A DNA stretch of 64,000 bases from DATJSJ01 sp035504175 (GTDB lineage: Bacteria; Pseudomonadota; Alphaproteobacteria; Acetobacterales; Acetobacteraceae). Shown here piece by piece: positions 44,035 to 52,900 of the stretch. The notes beneath the pieces are model-generated. The model saw only the letters and a list, made by a program, of their open reading frames with translations, searched no databases and was not told the origin of the DNA. The translations under genes were made by a program, and so were the position numbers. The stretch is taken from positions 6,908 to 70,907 of the forward strand of contig DATJSJ010000276.1 in the NCBI GenBank assembly GCA_035504175.1. Direction: 5' to 3'. The number at the start of each line of letters is the position of its first letter. Within the stretch, counting starts at the first letter, position 1.

Positions 44035-44850
44035 ATGCCGGGCACGGCCAGCGCCACTACCGGTCGGGCGATACGCGTGCGGCGATCGCATCGCGCCACC
44101 TGGATTGCCGCCGCACTGATGCTGGCGGCAGCGCCCGGTCGCGCGGCCGATCACCTCACCGCGGCGCAGGTGCGCGCGGCGGTCGCGGGGATGCCGGCGG
44201 GACATATCGATCTCGCCGGCAGGAACATGGCCGGCGACGACCTGACCGGCCTCGACCTCAGCGGCGCCAATCTCTCGCACGCCGACCTGGCCGGCGCGAA
44301 CCTGCACGGGGTCAAGCTGGTCGGTGCCGATCTCAGCCACGCCAACCTGGCTGGCGCCGACCTCACCTTCACCTGGATCATGCGCGCCCGTTTCGACGAT
44401 GCGATCCTGCGCGGCGCCACCATGCAAACCGTCGTGACCTCGACCGGCATGGACAACACGCCGGCCCAGGCGGCGAGCTTCGTCGACGCCGATCTGTCGA
44501 ACGCCTCGATCACCGTGCATTTCAGCTTCGACGACATGCGCCGCGCCCGCTTCGTCAACGCGCATATGAGCGCCAACATGGCGAACCAGTCGATGGGCCT
44601 GCTGCGCACCGAATTCATGAGCGCGAAGCTGGACGGTGCCGATTTCAGCCATGCCGGGCTCGGGCACGTGACGTTCCGCTTCGCGCATCTCAACGGCGCG
44701 CGCTTCGTCGATGCCGATCTGCGCCACGCCGATTTCACCGGCGCCTATCTGACCGGCGCCGATTTCAGCGGCGCCGATTTGCGCGACACGACGTTCGATC
44801 ACGCGACGCTGGATGGCGTGCGAGGACTGCCCGGCCACGCCGCGCCGTAG
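44035..44850 (+). CDS. Exported pentapeptide-repeat protein
   Basis: A 271-residue protein. Residues 1-38 include a signal peptide (ATWIAAALMLAAAPGRAA). From about 70 to 265 there are roughly twenty A(D/N)LxG pentapeptides, in two blocks separated by a less regular middle section (about 125-200). Such repeats form a right-handed quadrilateral beta-helix. Known DNA-mimic members (Qnr/MfpA) are cytosolic, so an exported copy suggests a structural or envelope role. The start follows GGGGAGGACAACGGGG. It is 104 bp after the M20 gene and probably separately transcribed. Confidence 0.85.
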   Translation: MPGTASATTGRAIRVRRSHRATWIAAALMLAAAPGRAADHLTAAQVRAAVAGMPAGHIDLAGRNMAGDDLTGLDLSGANLSHADLAGANLHGVKLVGADLSHANLAGADLTFTWIMRARFDDAILRGATMQTVVTSTGMDNTPAQAASFVDADLSNASITVHFSFDDMRRARFVNAHMSANMANQSMGLLRTEFMSAKLDGADFSHAGLGHVTFRFAHLNGARFVDADLRHADFTGAYLTGADFSGADLRDTTFDHATLDGVRGLPGHAAP

Positions 44851-44885
44851 CCGGTCCGCGGCGTCGTCTCTGACGATACGCGCGC

Positions 44886-44975
44886 TTTGTAACAGCGATT
44901 CATCGTCGGCGTTTGCAACAGAATCGTAACTGGGATCGTCGATTTCGAGTTACGGATCCCTCGGGTTTGTAACAG
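44886..44975. promoter_or_regulatory. Repeated TTTGYAACAG boxes and inverted repeat before the ferritin-like gene
   Basis: TTTGTAACAG occurs at 44886-44895 and 44966-44975, with the variant TTTGCAACAG at 44912-44921. Between them CGTAACT (44925-44931) and AGTTACG (44948-44954) form a perfect 7-bp inverted repeat with a 16-bp spacer. The stretch is AT-richer than its surroundings and lies 170 bp before the ferritin-like start, which fits an upstream control region. The factor is unknown. Confidence 0.45.
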
Positions 44976-45145
44976 GCACAACGCCCGACGCGGCATTTTT
45001 CCTGCACGCGACGTCGCTTCACCGCATCGGCAAAATTATTGTCGGACCGGGAATAGGTCTCGGCGCTGCCACGTCTACGGCAGGCGTGCGATCGCGGGCA
45101 GAACTGCGATCGGCCTTTGCCATCCCAGCAATGCGGAGACCGGCT

Positions 45146-46288
45146 ATGGCGACCGATGACATCGACCCCTCCATTGATTTCGGAGGGTCATCTGGCGGCG
45201 AGGCGATGTCGTCGCCAACGCTGCCGAACGCGAAGCGACGCTCGCTCCTGCGCGGCGCCGGTGTCGCCGGCGCAGCTCTCACGGCAAGCCTGCTTCCCCA
45301 AGGCGCTCGCGCGCAGTCCGTTGTCCGGACCAAGAAGGCAACGGCGGGCGATATCGCGATCTTGCGCTTCCTCGCCTATGCCGAGCTGATCGAATCGGAT
45401 CTCTGGGTGCAATACGCGGAACTCGGTGGCCTCAGCACCGAGGCACCCAATCCGTACCAGCTCGCCTTGCGAAACCTCGACGGCGACGGCAGCCAATACA
45501 TCACCAGCAACACGCTCGACGAGCTGAGCCACGCGGCGTTCCTCAACGCCTACCTGGCGCAGATCGGGGCCGAGCCCATCAACCTGGATCGCTTCCGGAT
45601 CCTGCCGAGCAGCCAGGCCACGGGCGCGCAGCAGATCGGCCGCCTGACCAACCTGATGCAGCTCAGCGTCGATACCTCATGGTTCGTGCGCTACCGCAGC
45701 AGCACCAGCCCGGATTTCGGCGCGACCTATCCACAGGCATTGCCGCAGTTGCAATCCGGGCAATTCCCGGCGATTCCGCGCACCGATGACGATTTCGCAC
45801 CGGCCGCCCATATCCAGGCGATCGCCAACACCGCCGCCTTCCATTTCGGGTCGATCGAACAGGGCGGCACCAGCCTCTACGCGTCGTTCAGCCAGCACGT
45901 TTCAAGCTCCGAGGTGCTGGAGATCACGCTCGGGATCGGCGGCGACGAGATCTGCCACTTCCTCGAATGGGTGGATTTTGCCGGCAACGGCGTGCAGCGG
46001 CCGATCGCACCACTCACCGACCCGACCAACGGCCTGGTGTTCCCGAACTTCATCGCCCTGCATCAGCCGCTTCTGCAACCGAATTTGATCTTTCCCGTGC
46101 CGGCCAATTTCATCAATGCCAACCTGCCGCTGGTCTCGGTGATCCGGCCGATCAGTACCAGCGCATTTACGGCGACGGACGTGGTCAATTTCCTGGCCGG
46201 AGAAGGATTGTTCATCGGCCATACCCCCGAATTCATGCAATTCAGCCTGAACCTGGCCGCCCTCGCTGACCGGGCGCGTGCCAGCTGA
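45146..46288 (+). CDS. Tat-exported ferritin-like domain protein
   Basis: A 380-residue protein. A twin-arginine signal KRRSLLRGAGVAGAALTASL lies at about residues 30-49, with cleavage near ARA (about 56). The mature part has the ferritin-like helices of the dessication-associated/Rds1-like type: ILRFLAYAELIESDLWVQYA, ITSNTLDELSHAAFLNAYLA and a later EQGGTSLYASF/GGDEICHFLEW. Candidate metal-binding Glu and His residues are present but not a classical rubrerythrin ExxH pair set. ATG 45146 was chosen for GGAG at 45134. A GTG at 45086 or ATG at 45131 would be longer. Function unknown; stress tolerance is a family-level guess. Confidence 0.85.
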   Translation: MATDDIDPSIDFGGSSGGEAMSSPTLPNAKRRSLLRGAGVAGAALTASLLPQGARAQSVVRTKKATAGDIAILRFLAYAELIESDLWVQYAELGGLSTEAPNPYQLALRNLDGDGSQYITSNTLDELSHAAFLNAYLAQIGAEPINLDRFRILPSSQATGAQQIGRLTNLMQLSVDTSWFVRYRSSTSPDFGATYPQALPQLQSGQFPAIPRTDDDFAPAAHIQAIANTAAFHFGSIEQGGTSLYASFSQHVSSSEVLEITLGIGGDEICHFLEWVDFAGNGVQRPIAPLTDPTNGLVFPNFIALHQPLLQPNLIFPVPANFINANLPLVSVIRPISTSAFTATDVVNFLAGEGLFIGHTPEFMQFSLNLAALADRARAS

Positions 46289-46359
46289 ACGGGGAGACGG
46301 CAGGCGGAAAGAGCGGCGTCCGAGGGAACGCCGGCTGACACCGAACGTTGCGGCCCGGG

Positions 46360-47490
46360 ATGAAAGCGGGCAGGGCGCGCACCGAACGTGTCGACCGGCT
46401 TCTCGCCGGGCTGGCGGGACTGGTTCCGGGATGGCAGGAGCGCGCCATTCTGCTGGATCAGCAAGGCGCGTATCCGGAGGATGAGATCGCGCAGCTTCAC
46501 ACGCTCGGCGCGGTCGCGGCAGCCGCGCCGACCGCGTTCGGCGGAGTTGGTCTCGGGACGGAACCGGAGGGCGCCGCGGGCCTATTGCAGGCGCTGCGGT
46601 TGATCGGACGGGGAAGCCTCAGCGTCGGCCGGCTGTACGAGGCGCATGTCAACGTGTTCCGCCTGATCACCCGCTTCGGCACCGACAACCAGGTGCGGCG
46701 CGCAGCCGATGACGCGCTCGCCGGCCGGTTGTTCGGATTGTGGGTCACCGACCTGCCCGACCGGAAGCTGCGTCTCGACGCCGACTGGATGTTGCACGGC
46801 GCGAAATGTCCCTGCTCGGGTGCCGGTCGGCTCGCGCGCGCGCTCGTCACAGCCGCAACACCGGGCGGCGAAACCCGCATGCTGCTCATCGCCGTGCCGC
46901 CCGGCAACCGCGCCACGCTCGGCGGCTGGGAGGCGCAGGGCATGCGCGCCACCGCGACCGGAGGAATGGCGCTGGACGGAATCCGGGTCGACCCTGACGC
47001 GATCATCGGCGGTCCGGGTGACTATCTGCGACAGCCCGATTTTTCCGCCGGCGCCTGGCGCACCTCCGCGGTCACGCTGGGCGGGCTGGAAGCGCTGATC
47101 GCCGCAGCCCGCGCCGCACTCGTCGCGCGCGGCCGCGACGGCGATCCGCACCAGCAGGCGCGCATCGGCGAGGCGCTGATCGCGCAGGAGACCGCGCATC
47201 TCTGGGTGCGCCGCGCAGCGCAGCTTGCCGAGGCGGCCGACGGCGATGCAGGCGATGTCGCGAATGGCGTCAACCTCGCGCGGCTCGCGGTCGAGACCGC
47301 CTGCCTGGACGCGATGCGCCTGGTGCAACGCGCGCTCGGCCTGGCCGCCTTCCGGCGCGGCACGCTGACCGAGCTGCTGCTGCGCGACCTCGCCACCTAT
47401 TTGCGCCAGCCCGCGCCGGACGAGGCGCTGACGGACGCCGCGGCGCATTTCATGCAGCGCGACCTGCCGGAGCCACCACAATGGCGATGA
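46360..47490 (+). CDS. Acyl-CoA dehydrogenase-like protein
   Basis: A 376-residue protein with the acyl-CoA-dehydrogenase fold. It has the N-terminal helical domain with AAAAPTAFGGVGLG, a middle beta-domain (LFGLWVTDLPDRKLRLDADW; GMRATATGGMALDGIRV), and a C-terminal helix bundle (ALIAQETAHLWVRRAAQLAE). The usual catalytic Glu is not clear and the middle domain is short, so it may be a flavin-dependent oxidoreductase rather than a beta-oxidation enzyme. ATG 46360 is preferred over TTG 46348. It overlaps the PIG-L gene by 10 bp. It begins the four-gene cluster of unknown product described in the findings. Confidence 0.82.
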   Translation: MKAGRARTERVDRLLAGLAGLVPGWQERAILLDQQGAYPEDEIAQLHTLGAVAAAAPTAFGGVGLGTEPEGAAGLLQALRLIGRGSLSVGRLYEAHVNVFRLITRFGTDNQVRRAADDALAGRLFGLWVTDLPDRKLRLDADWMLHGAKCPCSGAGRLARALVTAATPGGETRMLLIAVPPGNRATLGGWEAQGMRATATGGMALDGIRVDPDAIIGGPGDYLRQPDFSAGAWRTSAVTLGGLEALIAAARAALVARGRDGDPHQQARIGEALIAQETAHLWVRRAAQLAEAADGDAGDVANGVNLARLAVETACLDAMRLVQRALGLAAFRRGTLTELLLRDLATYLRQPAPDEALTDAAAHFMQRDLPEPPQWR

Positions 47491-48221
47491 TGCGCGCCGG
47501 TGACGCGCTTCGCCGCATGGCACAGCTCCCGTTCGCCGCGCTGGATGCGATCGTGCCCGGAACCGCTCTGATCCTGGCGCCGCATCCGGACGATGAAAGT
47601 CTCGGCTGTGGCGGGCTGATCGCCGCGTGCTGCGATCGCGGACGGCCGCCGCTCGTCGTCGTGGTCACCGATGGTTCGCAGTCGCATCCGGATTCGGCTC
47701 TCTATCCTCCATCCCGCCTCGCTGAGCTGCGTGAATGCGAGGCGTTGGCCGCGACCAGCCGGCTCGGCCTCGCGCCCGGCCGGGTGCGGTTCCTGCGCCT
47801 GCCCGATGCGGCCGCGCCGACGCAGGGGGTGGAATTCGACGCCGCGGTCGCCGAGATCGCCGCGCTGGTCCGCGTCCAGGCCGCCACGACGATCTGCGCC
47901 TCCTGGGAACACGATCCGCACTGCGATCATGCCGCGGCGGCGCGGATGGGCGCTGCCGCAGCGCGGCAGGCCGGCGCGGCCCTCCTCCGCTACCCGGTCT
48001 GGGGCTGGCTGCTCCCCGAAGACCATGTGCTGCCGAGCGAGGACATCGTCGGCCTGCGGCTCGACATCACCCCGTACCTGCCGCGCAAGCGGCGCGCCAT
48101 CGCGGCGCACGCCTCGCAATATGCGGGATTGATCCCCGACGACGCCGGCGGCTTCCGCTTGCCGGGCGAGCTGCTGGCCGCGTGTGACCGCCCGTTCGAA
48201 GTCTATCTGCGACAGCCATGA
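47481..48221 (+). CDS. PIG-L family N-deacetylase
   Basis: A 246-residue zinc-dependent deacetylase. Signature APHPDDE (His35, Asp37, Asp38) binds zinc and supplies the base, and HCDHAAAAR carries a further ligand. The family removes acetyl groups from N-acetylglucosamine moieties (GlcNAc-PI, mycothiol, bacillithiol, glycolipids). Start ATG 47481 has GGAG 7-8 bases upstream and overlaps the previous gene. No signal peptide, so cytosolic. Next to a methyltransferase and a glycosyltransferase it probably edits an amino-sugar conjugate. Confidence 0.93.
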   Translation: MAMMRAGDALRRMAQLPFAALDAIVPGTALILAPHPDDESLGCGGLIAACCDRGRPPLVVVVTDGSQSHPDSALYPPSRLAELRECEALAATSRLGLAPGRVRFLRLPDAAAPTQGVEFDAAVAEIAALVRVQAATTICASWEHDPHCDHAAAARMGAAAARQAGAALLRYPVWGWLLPEDHVLPSEDIVGLRLDITPYLPRKRRAIAAHASQYAGLIPDDAGGFRLPGELLAACDRPFEVYLRQP

Positions 48222-48231
48222 ATCGCCGGCC

Positions 48232-48804
48232 GTGACGCAGCGGAGTTCGTTGACCGACCGCTATTTCGACGCGCTCTACGCCCGCGATCCTGATCCCTGG
48301 CGCTTCGCCACCAGCGCCTATGAGCGCGCGAAATATGACGCAACCCTCGACGCGCTGCCGCGGCCGCGCTTTGACGCGGCGCTGGAGATCGGCTGCTCGA
48401 TCGGGGTGCTGACGCGCCGGCTCGCCGGGCGCTGCGGCACGCTGCTGGCGATCGACGTGGCGGCGGCGGCACTCGACCAGGCACGCCTCCGCTGCGCCGA
48501 TCTCGGCCATGTCTCGTTCCGCCGCTCGCGCATCCCGGAGCAGTGGCCGGACGGACGCTTCGATCTGATCCTGCTCTCGGAGGTGCTGTATTATCTCGAC
48601 CCGCCGGCGATCGCCCGCGCCGCTACCTGCGCCCGCGCGTCGCTTCGGATCGCCGGTGCCGCCCTGCTGGTGCACTACGTGCTGCCGACCGACTATCCGT
48701 GCAGCGGCGACGAGGCGACCGATGTTTTTCTGGCCCAGTCCGGCCTCACGCCGGTCCTGCGGCAGCGTACCGCAGAGTATCGGATCGACCTGCTCCAGGC
48801 CTGA
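48232..48804 (+). CDS. NodS-like SAM-dependent methyltransferase
   Basis: A 190-residue class I methyltransferase with SAM motif I ALEIGCSIGVLTRRL (about residues 48-62), acidic loop LAIDVAAAALDQAR and motif IV FDLILLSEVLYYL. The N-terminal YFDALYARDPDPWRFATSAY is the hallmark of the NodS-like family; NodS N-methylates the deacetylated glucosamine of Nod factors. The start is GTG 48232 with a weak ribosome-binding site; TTG 48250 is an alternative. Its 3' end overlaps the glycosyltransferase gene on the other strand by 59 bp. Preceded by the PIG-L deacetylase, the deacetylate-then-methylate order is suggestive. Confidence 0.87.
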   Translation: MTQRSSLTDRYFDALYARDPDPWRFATSAYERAKYDATLDALPRPRFDAALEIGCSIGVLTRRLAGRCGTLLAIDVAAAALDQARLRCADLGHVSFRRSRIPEQWPDGRFDLILLSEVLYYLDPPAIARAATCARASLRIAGAALLVHYVLPTDYPCSGDEATDVFLAQSGLTPVLRQRTAEYRIDLLQA

Positions 48805-49912
48805 ACGCCGCGCGGGCGCGCAATCCGTCGCGCAGGCGCCGCGCCAGCGCGGCCTGCGCGGGCCGGTCGACCACCGGCACGCGATGGCGCCGGCGCAGCA
48901 TGGCGCTGCACGCCTCGACCTCCGCCCAGGCCTCGCCAAAATATCGCGTCGCCAGCAGCGTCGCGAGCTCCTCCCGCGGCAGCGACAGCCGCATCGCGAG
49001 CAACGAAGACGCACCCGGCGATCGCGTTTCGGCAGACCACAGGCGGCGCAGCCAGGCCCGCAGTGACGCACGGCGCGCCGCGTCGCGCACCGGCTCCAGC
49101 CGCTCGTCGAGAAACGCGTCCGCTGCCACCATGCGCCGGCGCATCGTGTCCGCCATGCCGCCCGCCGCGCGCCCGACGGTGCGGGCGGAGACCACCACCC
49201 GCACGTCTCGCGCGTGGCGGATCCGGGCATCGACCCGGCGCAGGGCGGCGAAGAAGGCGCGGTCTTCGGCCAGCGGCACCGGCGGGATGCCGCCGGCGCG
49301 CCGGTAGGCGGCCGGCGTCACCGCAATGCTGGCGCCGGCATGCTCGTCATGGCGCGGCCAGGGGTCGGCCGGGTCGGGATCGAGCAGCGCGCCGATTTCA
49401 TCCAGGAGTGCCGCATAGTCGCATTCCGCCGCGTCGGCGGCGTGCAGATGCGCGGGGATCAGCGTCGCGCCCACCGGCTCGATCGCCGCCTGGCCGGCGA
49501 CCGCCTCCGCCCCCTGCCGCAGCGCCGCCAGATTGGCGGCGACCCAGTCGGGCGGGACCCGCGCATCCGCATCCGTGGTCAGCAGAGCGCCCCGCTCGCC
49601 GGCCACGGCCGCGGCGCGATCCATCGCGATCCGCCGCGCGACCCCGGCGCAGGCCGCGGCCGGCGGCAGCTCGACCTCGATCGCATGCAGGGCGAAGGGC
49701 AAGGACAGGCCGCGGACGATCGCGGCCGTATCGTCCGTGCAGTTGTTGAGGCAGAGCACGGCCGCGTCGACCCGCCCGCCCTGCTGTGCGGCAAGCGAGA
49801 GCAGACACGGGGCGATCTCCTCTGCCTCATCCCTGGCGGGAATCGCAACGATCACGGGGCTGGGCACCGCGCCGGAACGTCGCCGCCCGCCCGCGGTTGC
49901 TGCCTGCGCCAC
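48746..49912 (-). CDS. Glycosyltransferase family 2
   Basis: A 388-residue GT-A glycosyltransferase: nucleotide-sugar motif VIVAIPARDEAEEIAPCLLS (about residues 20-39), DxD-type TTDADARVPPDWV (about 112-124), and an acceptor-side LAEDRAFFAALRR acidic motif. The C-terminal ~120 residues are helical and Arg-rich. It opens with GTG 49912 and has no clear Shine-Dalgarno, so the start is uncertain (GTG codons 15-20 residues later exist). It lies convergent with the methyltransferase and 62 bp downstream of the large kinase gene. It probably belongs functionally with the PIG-L/methyltransferase set. Confidence 0.88.
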   Translation of the reverse strand: MAQAATAGGRRRSGAVPSPVIVAIPARDEAEEIAPCLLSLAAQQGGRVDAAVLCLNNCTDDTAAIVRGLSLPFALHAIEVELPPAAACAGVARRIAMDRAAAVAGERGALLTTDADARVPPDWVAANLAALRQGAEAVAGQAAIEPVGATLIPAHLHAADAAECDYAALLDEIGALLDPDPADPWPRHDEHAGASIAVTPAAYRRAGGIPPVPLAEDRAFFAALRRVDARIRHARDVRVVVSARTVGRAAGGMADTMRRRMVAADAFLDERLEPVRDAARRASLRAWLRRLWSAETRSPGASSLLAMRLSLPREELATLLATRYFGEAWAEVEACSAMLRRRHRVPVVDRPAQAALARRLRDGLRARAAFRPGAGRSDTLRYAAAGPA

Positions 49913-49974
49913 GAAAAGGGAGCAGCGAAGCGGCGCGCCGGGCGGCTGCCCCAGCCGGGCCGGTCCCGCTTCCG

Positions 49975-52900
49975 CTAAGGTGCGAGCATCGCCTGGACCT
50001 TGGCCGCCAGCGCCTCGAGCGGGAAGGGCTTGGTCAGCATCGCCATGCCGGCCGCGAGAATGCCGTTGCCCACCACGGCATTTTGCGCATAGCCGGTGAG
50101 GAACAGAACCTTCAGCCCGGGATGGTCCAGCCGCGCCGCTTCGGCGAGCTCCCGCCCGTTCAGTCCCGGCAGACCGATATCGGTGATCAAAAGGTCGACA
50201 CCGGGCTGCGCGCGCAGCACCGCCAGACCCGACGGCCCGTCCTCCGCCTCGATCGCGGCGTAGCCGAGATCCGCCAGGACCTCGAGCAGGATGGCACGAA
50301 CGACGGCATCATCCTCGACGACGACGACGATGCGGCCGGCACCGGGCAGGCCGGCGCCGGCCGCGGCACCCGCGGCGGTGCCGCCCGAGTCCGACCCGCT
50401 CACATGATGCCGCGGCAGATAGACGCGCACCGTCGTGCCGCGTCCCTCCTCGCTGTAGATGCGCACGTGCCCGCCGGACTGCTTGATGAAGCCGTACAGC
50501 ATGGAGAGTCCGAGGCCGGTGCCCTGGCCGATCGCCTTGGTGGTGAAGAACGGCTCGAAGGCATGTTCCAGCACGTCGGGCGGCATGCCCGATCCGGTAT
50601 CGGTCACCGACAGCGCGACATACTGACCGGGTCGGACGTCGCGCTGTGCCGCGGCATAGGCTTCGTCGAGATGCGTGTTCGCCGTCTCTATCGTCAGCCG
50701 CCCGCCCTCGGGCATCGCGTCGCGCGCATTGATGCAGAGATTGAGCAGCGCGTTCTCGAGCTGGTTGGCATCGCACAGCGTCAGCCACAGCCCGCCGGCC
50801 AGCACCGTCTCGGTGCGGATCTCCGGCCCGACGGTGCGGCGGATCAGATCCTCCAGTCCGGATACCAGCTGGTTGACATTGGTCGGCTTCGGATCGAGCG
50901 CCTGCCGCCGCGCGAACGCCAGCAGCCGGTGGGTCAGCGACGCCGCGCGGCGCACCGAACTCATCGCCGCCACCAGGTAGCGGTCGGTCTCCCCGAGCCG
51001 GCCCTGCGCCAGCCGGGTCTGCAGCAATTGCAGGCTGCCGCCGATCCCGGTCAGCAGATTGTTGAAGTCGTGCGCGATGCCGCCGGTGAGCTGGCCGATC
51101 GCCTCCATCTTCTGCGCCTGCCGCAGCGCCTCCTCGGCACGCTCGCGCTCCTCGGCCTCGGCACGCACCTGGCCGAGCGCCTGGCTCAGTTCGATCGTCC
51201 GCTCGGCGACCAGCGCCTCCAGCCGATCGTTCATCTCGCGCAGCGCCGCATCCGCGCGCACCCGCTCGGTGACGTCGGCTCCCTCGACGAAAATGCCCGC
51301 GACATCGCCACCGGCGCCCCGGATCGGCTGGTACACGAAGTCGAGGAAGCGTTCGTCCGGCGCCGCCGCCTGCCCCAGCACGACCCGCATGTCGCGCCCG
51401 GTGAACGCCTCGCCCGTGCGATAGACGGTGTCGAGCAGCTCGAAGAAGCCCTGGCCCGCCAGCTCGGGCAGCACCGCGCGGATCGGCCGGCCGACCGCGT
51501 CCCGCCCCCCGATCAGCCGCGCGTAGGCGGCGTTGACCAGCTCGAAGACGTGCTCGGGGCCGCGCAGCGTGCACATGAAGCCCGGCGCCTGCTCGAACAG
51601 CTGGCGCAGGTGCTCGGCCGTCGCCTGTGCGGTCTGCGCCGCCTGCCGCCGGACCTGCGCCAGGCCGAGATTGGCGCTGATCCGCGCCATCAGCTCGCGG
51701 ACCGTGAACGGCTTGACGAGGTAGTCGTCCGCGCCGGCATTCAGCCCTTCGATCTTCGCCTCCTCGCCGGCGCGGGCGGAGACCAGGATCACCGGCAGCT
51801 CGCGCAGACGCGGATCGCTGCGGATCGAGCGCAGCAGGCCGAATCCGTCCAGCCGGGGCATCATGACGTCGCTCAGAACCAGATCGGGCGGCGCAGCGCG
51901 GATCGCCGCCAGCGCGTCCTCGCCGTCGGCGACGGCAGTCACCCGGTAGCGCGTGGCCAGCAGGCGTCGCACATAGTCGCGCATGTCGGCATTGTCGTCG
52001 GCAAGCAGCACGCGCGCCGGATTCGCCTCCGCGGACGGCGCCGGCTCCGCAGCCATCGCCTCGACCGGATCGAGATCGGGCAGCCAGCGCAGCGCCTCCT
52101 CGACGAAGGCGCCGACCCGCGTGGAGCGGTCGGGCATCGCCTCCATCCCGCCTGCCTGCTGTCCCGCCGGGACATGGGCGGTGCCGAACGGCAGCGTCAC
52201 GATGAAGGCGCTGCCCTCGCCGGCGACGCTCTCCGCAGCGATCGTGCCGCCGTGCAGGCGCACGAGCTCCTGCACGAGCGCGAGGCCGATGCCGCTGCCC
52301 TCGAAACTGCGGCTGCGCTGTCCCTCGATGCGGTGGAATCGCTCGAACAGGCGCGGCAGCTCGTCCGCCGGGACGCCGGTGCCGCTGTCACGTACTGTCA
52401 GCACGGCATGCGAACCGTCGGCGCGCAGGCGCACCGCGATGCCGCCCTCGAAGGTGAACTTGAAGGCGTTGGACAGCAGGTTGAGGACGATCTTCTCCCA
52501 CATGTCGCGGTCGACATGCACCGGCTCGGGCAAGGGCGGGCAGTCGATCGCGAGCGCGAGTCCGGCGCGCTCGGTGGCGGAGCGGAAGCCGGAGGCGAGA
52601 TCGGCGGTCAGCGCCGCGAGGTCGGTCGGCTCGTAGCGCGCCTGCACCCGGCCGGCCTCGATCCGGGAGAAATCGAGCAGCGTGTTCACCAGGCGCAGCA
52701 GCCGCAGGCTGTTGCGATGAATGACTGCGAGCTGGCGCCGCTGCTCGGCGGAAAGCTCCGCCGCCTCGTCGCCGCCGAGCAGATCCTCGAGCGGCGCCAG
52801 CAGCAGCGTCAGCGGCGTGCGGAACTCGTGCGACACGTTGGAGAAGAAGGCGGTCTTGGCGCGGTCGATCTCGGCCAGCGCCTCGGCGCGCCGGCGCTCC

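Noticed and set aside
45050..45075. GGAAT-N17-CGTC as an EcfG (general stress) promoter before the ferritin-like gene
   Set aside because: Two mismatches to the GGAAC-N16/17-CGTT pattern. It is too weak to list, though such a promoter would fit the gene.
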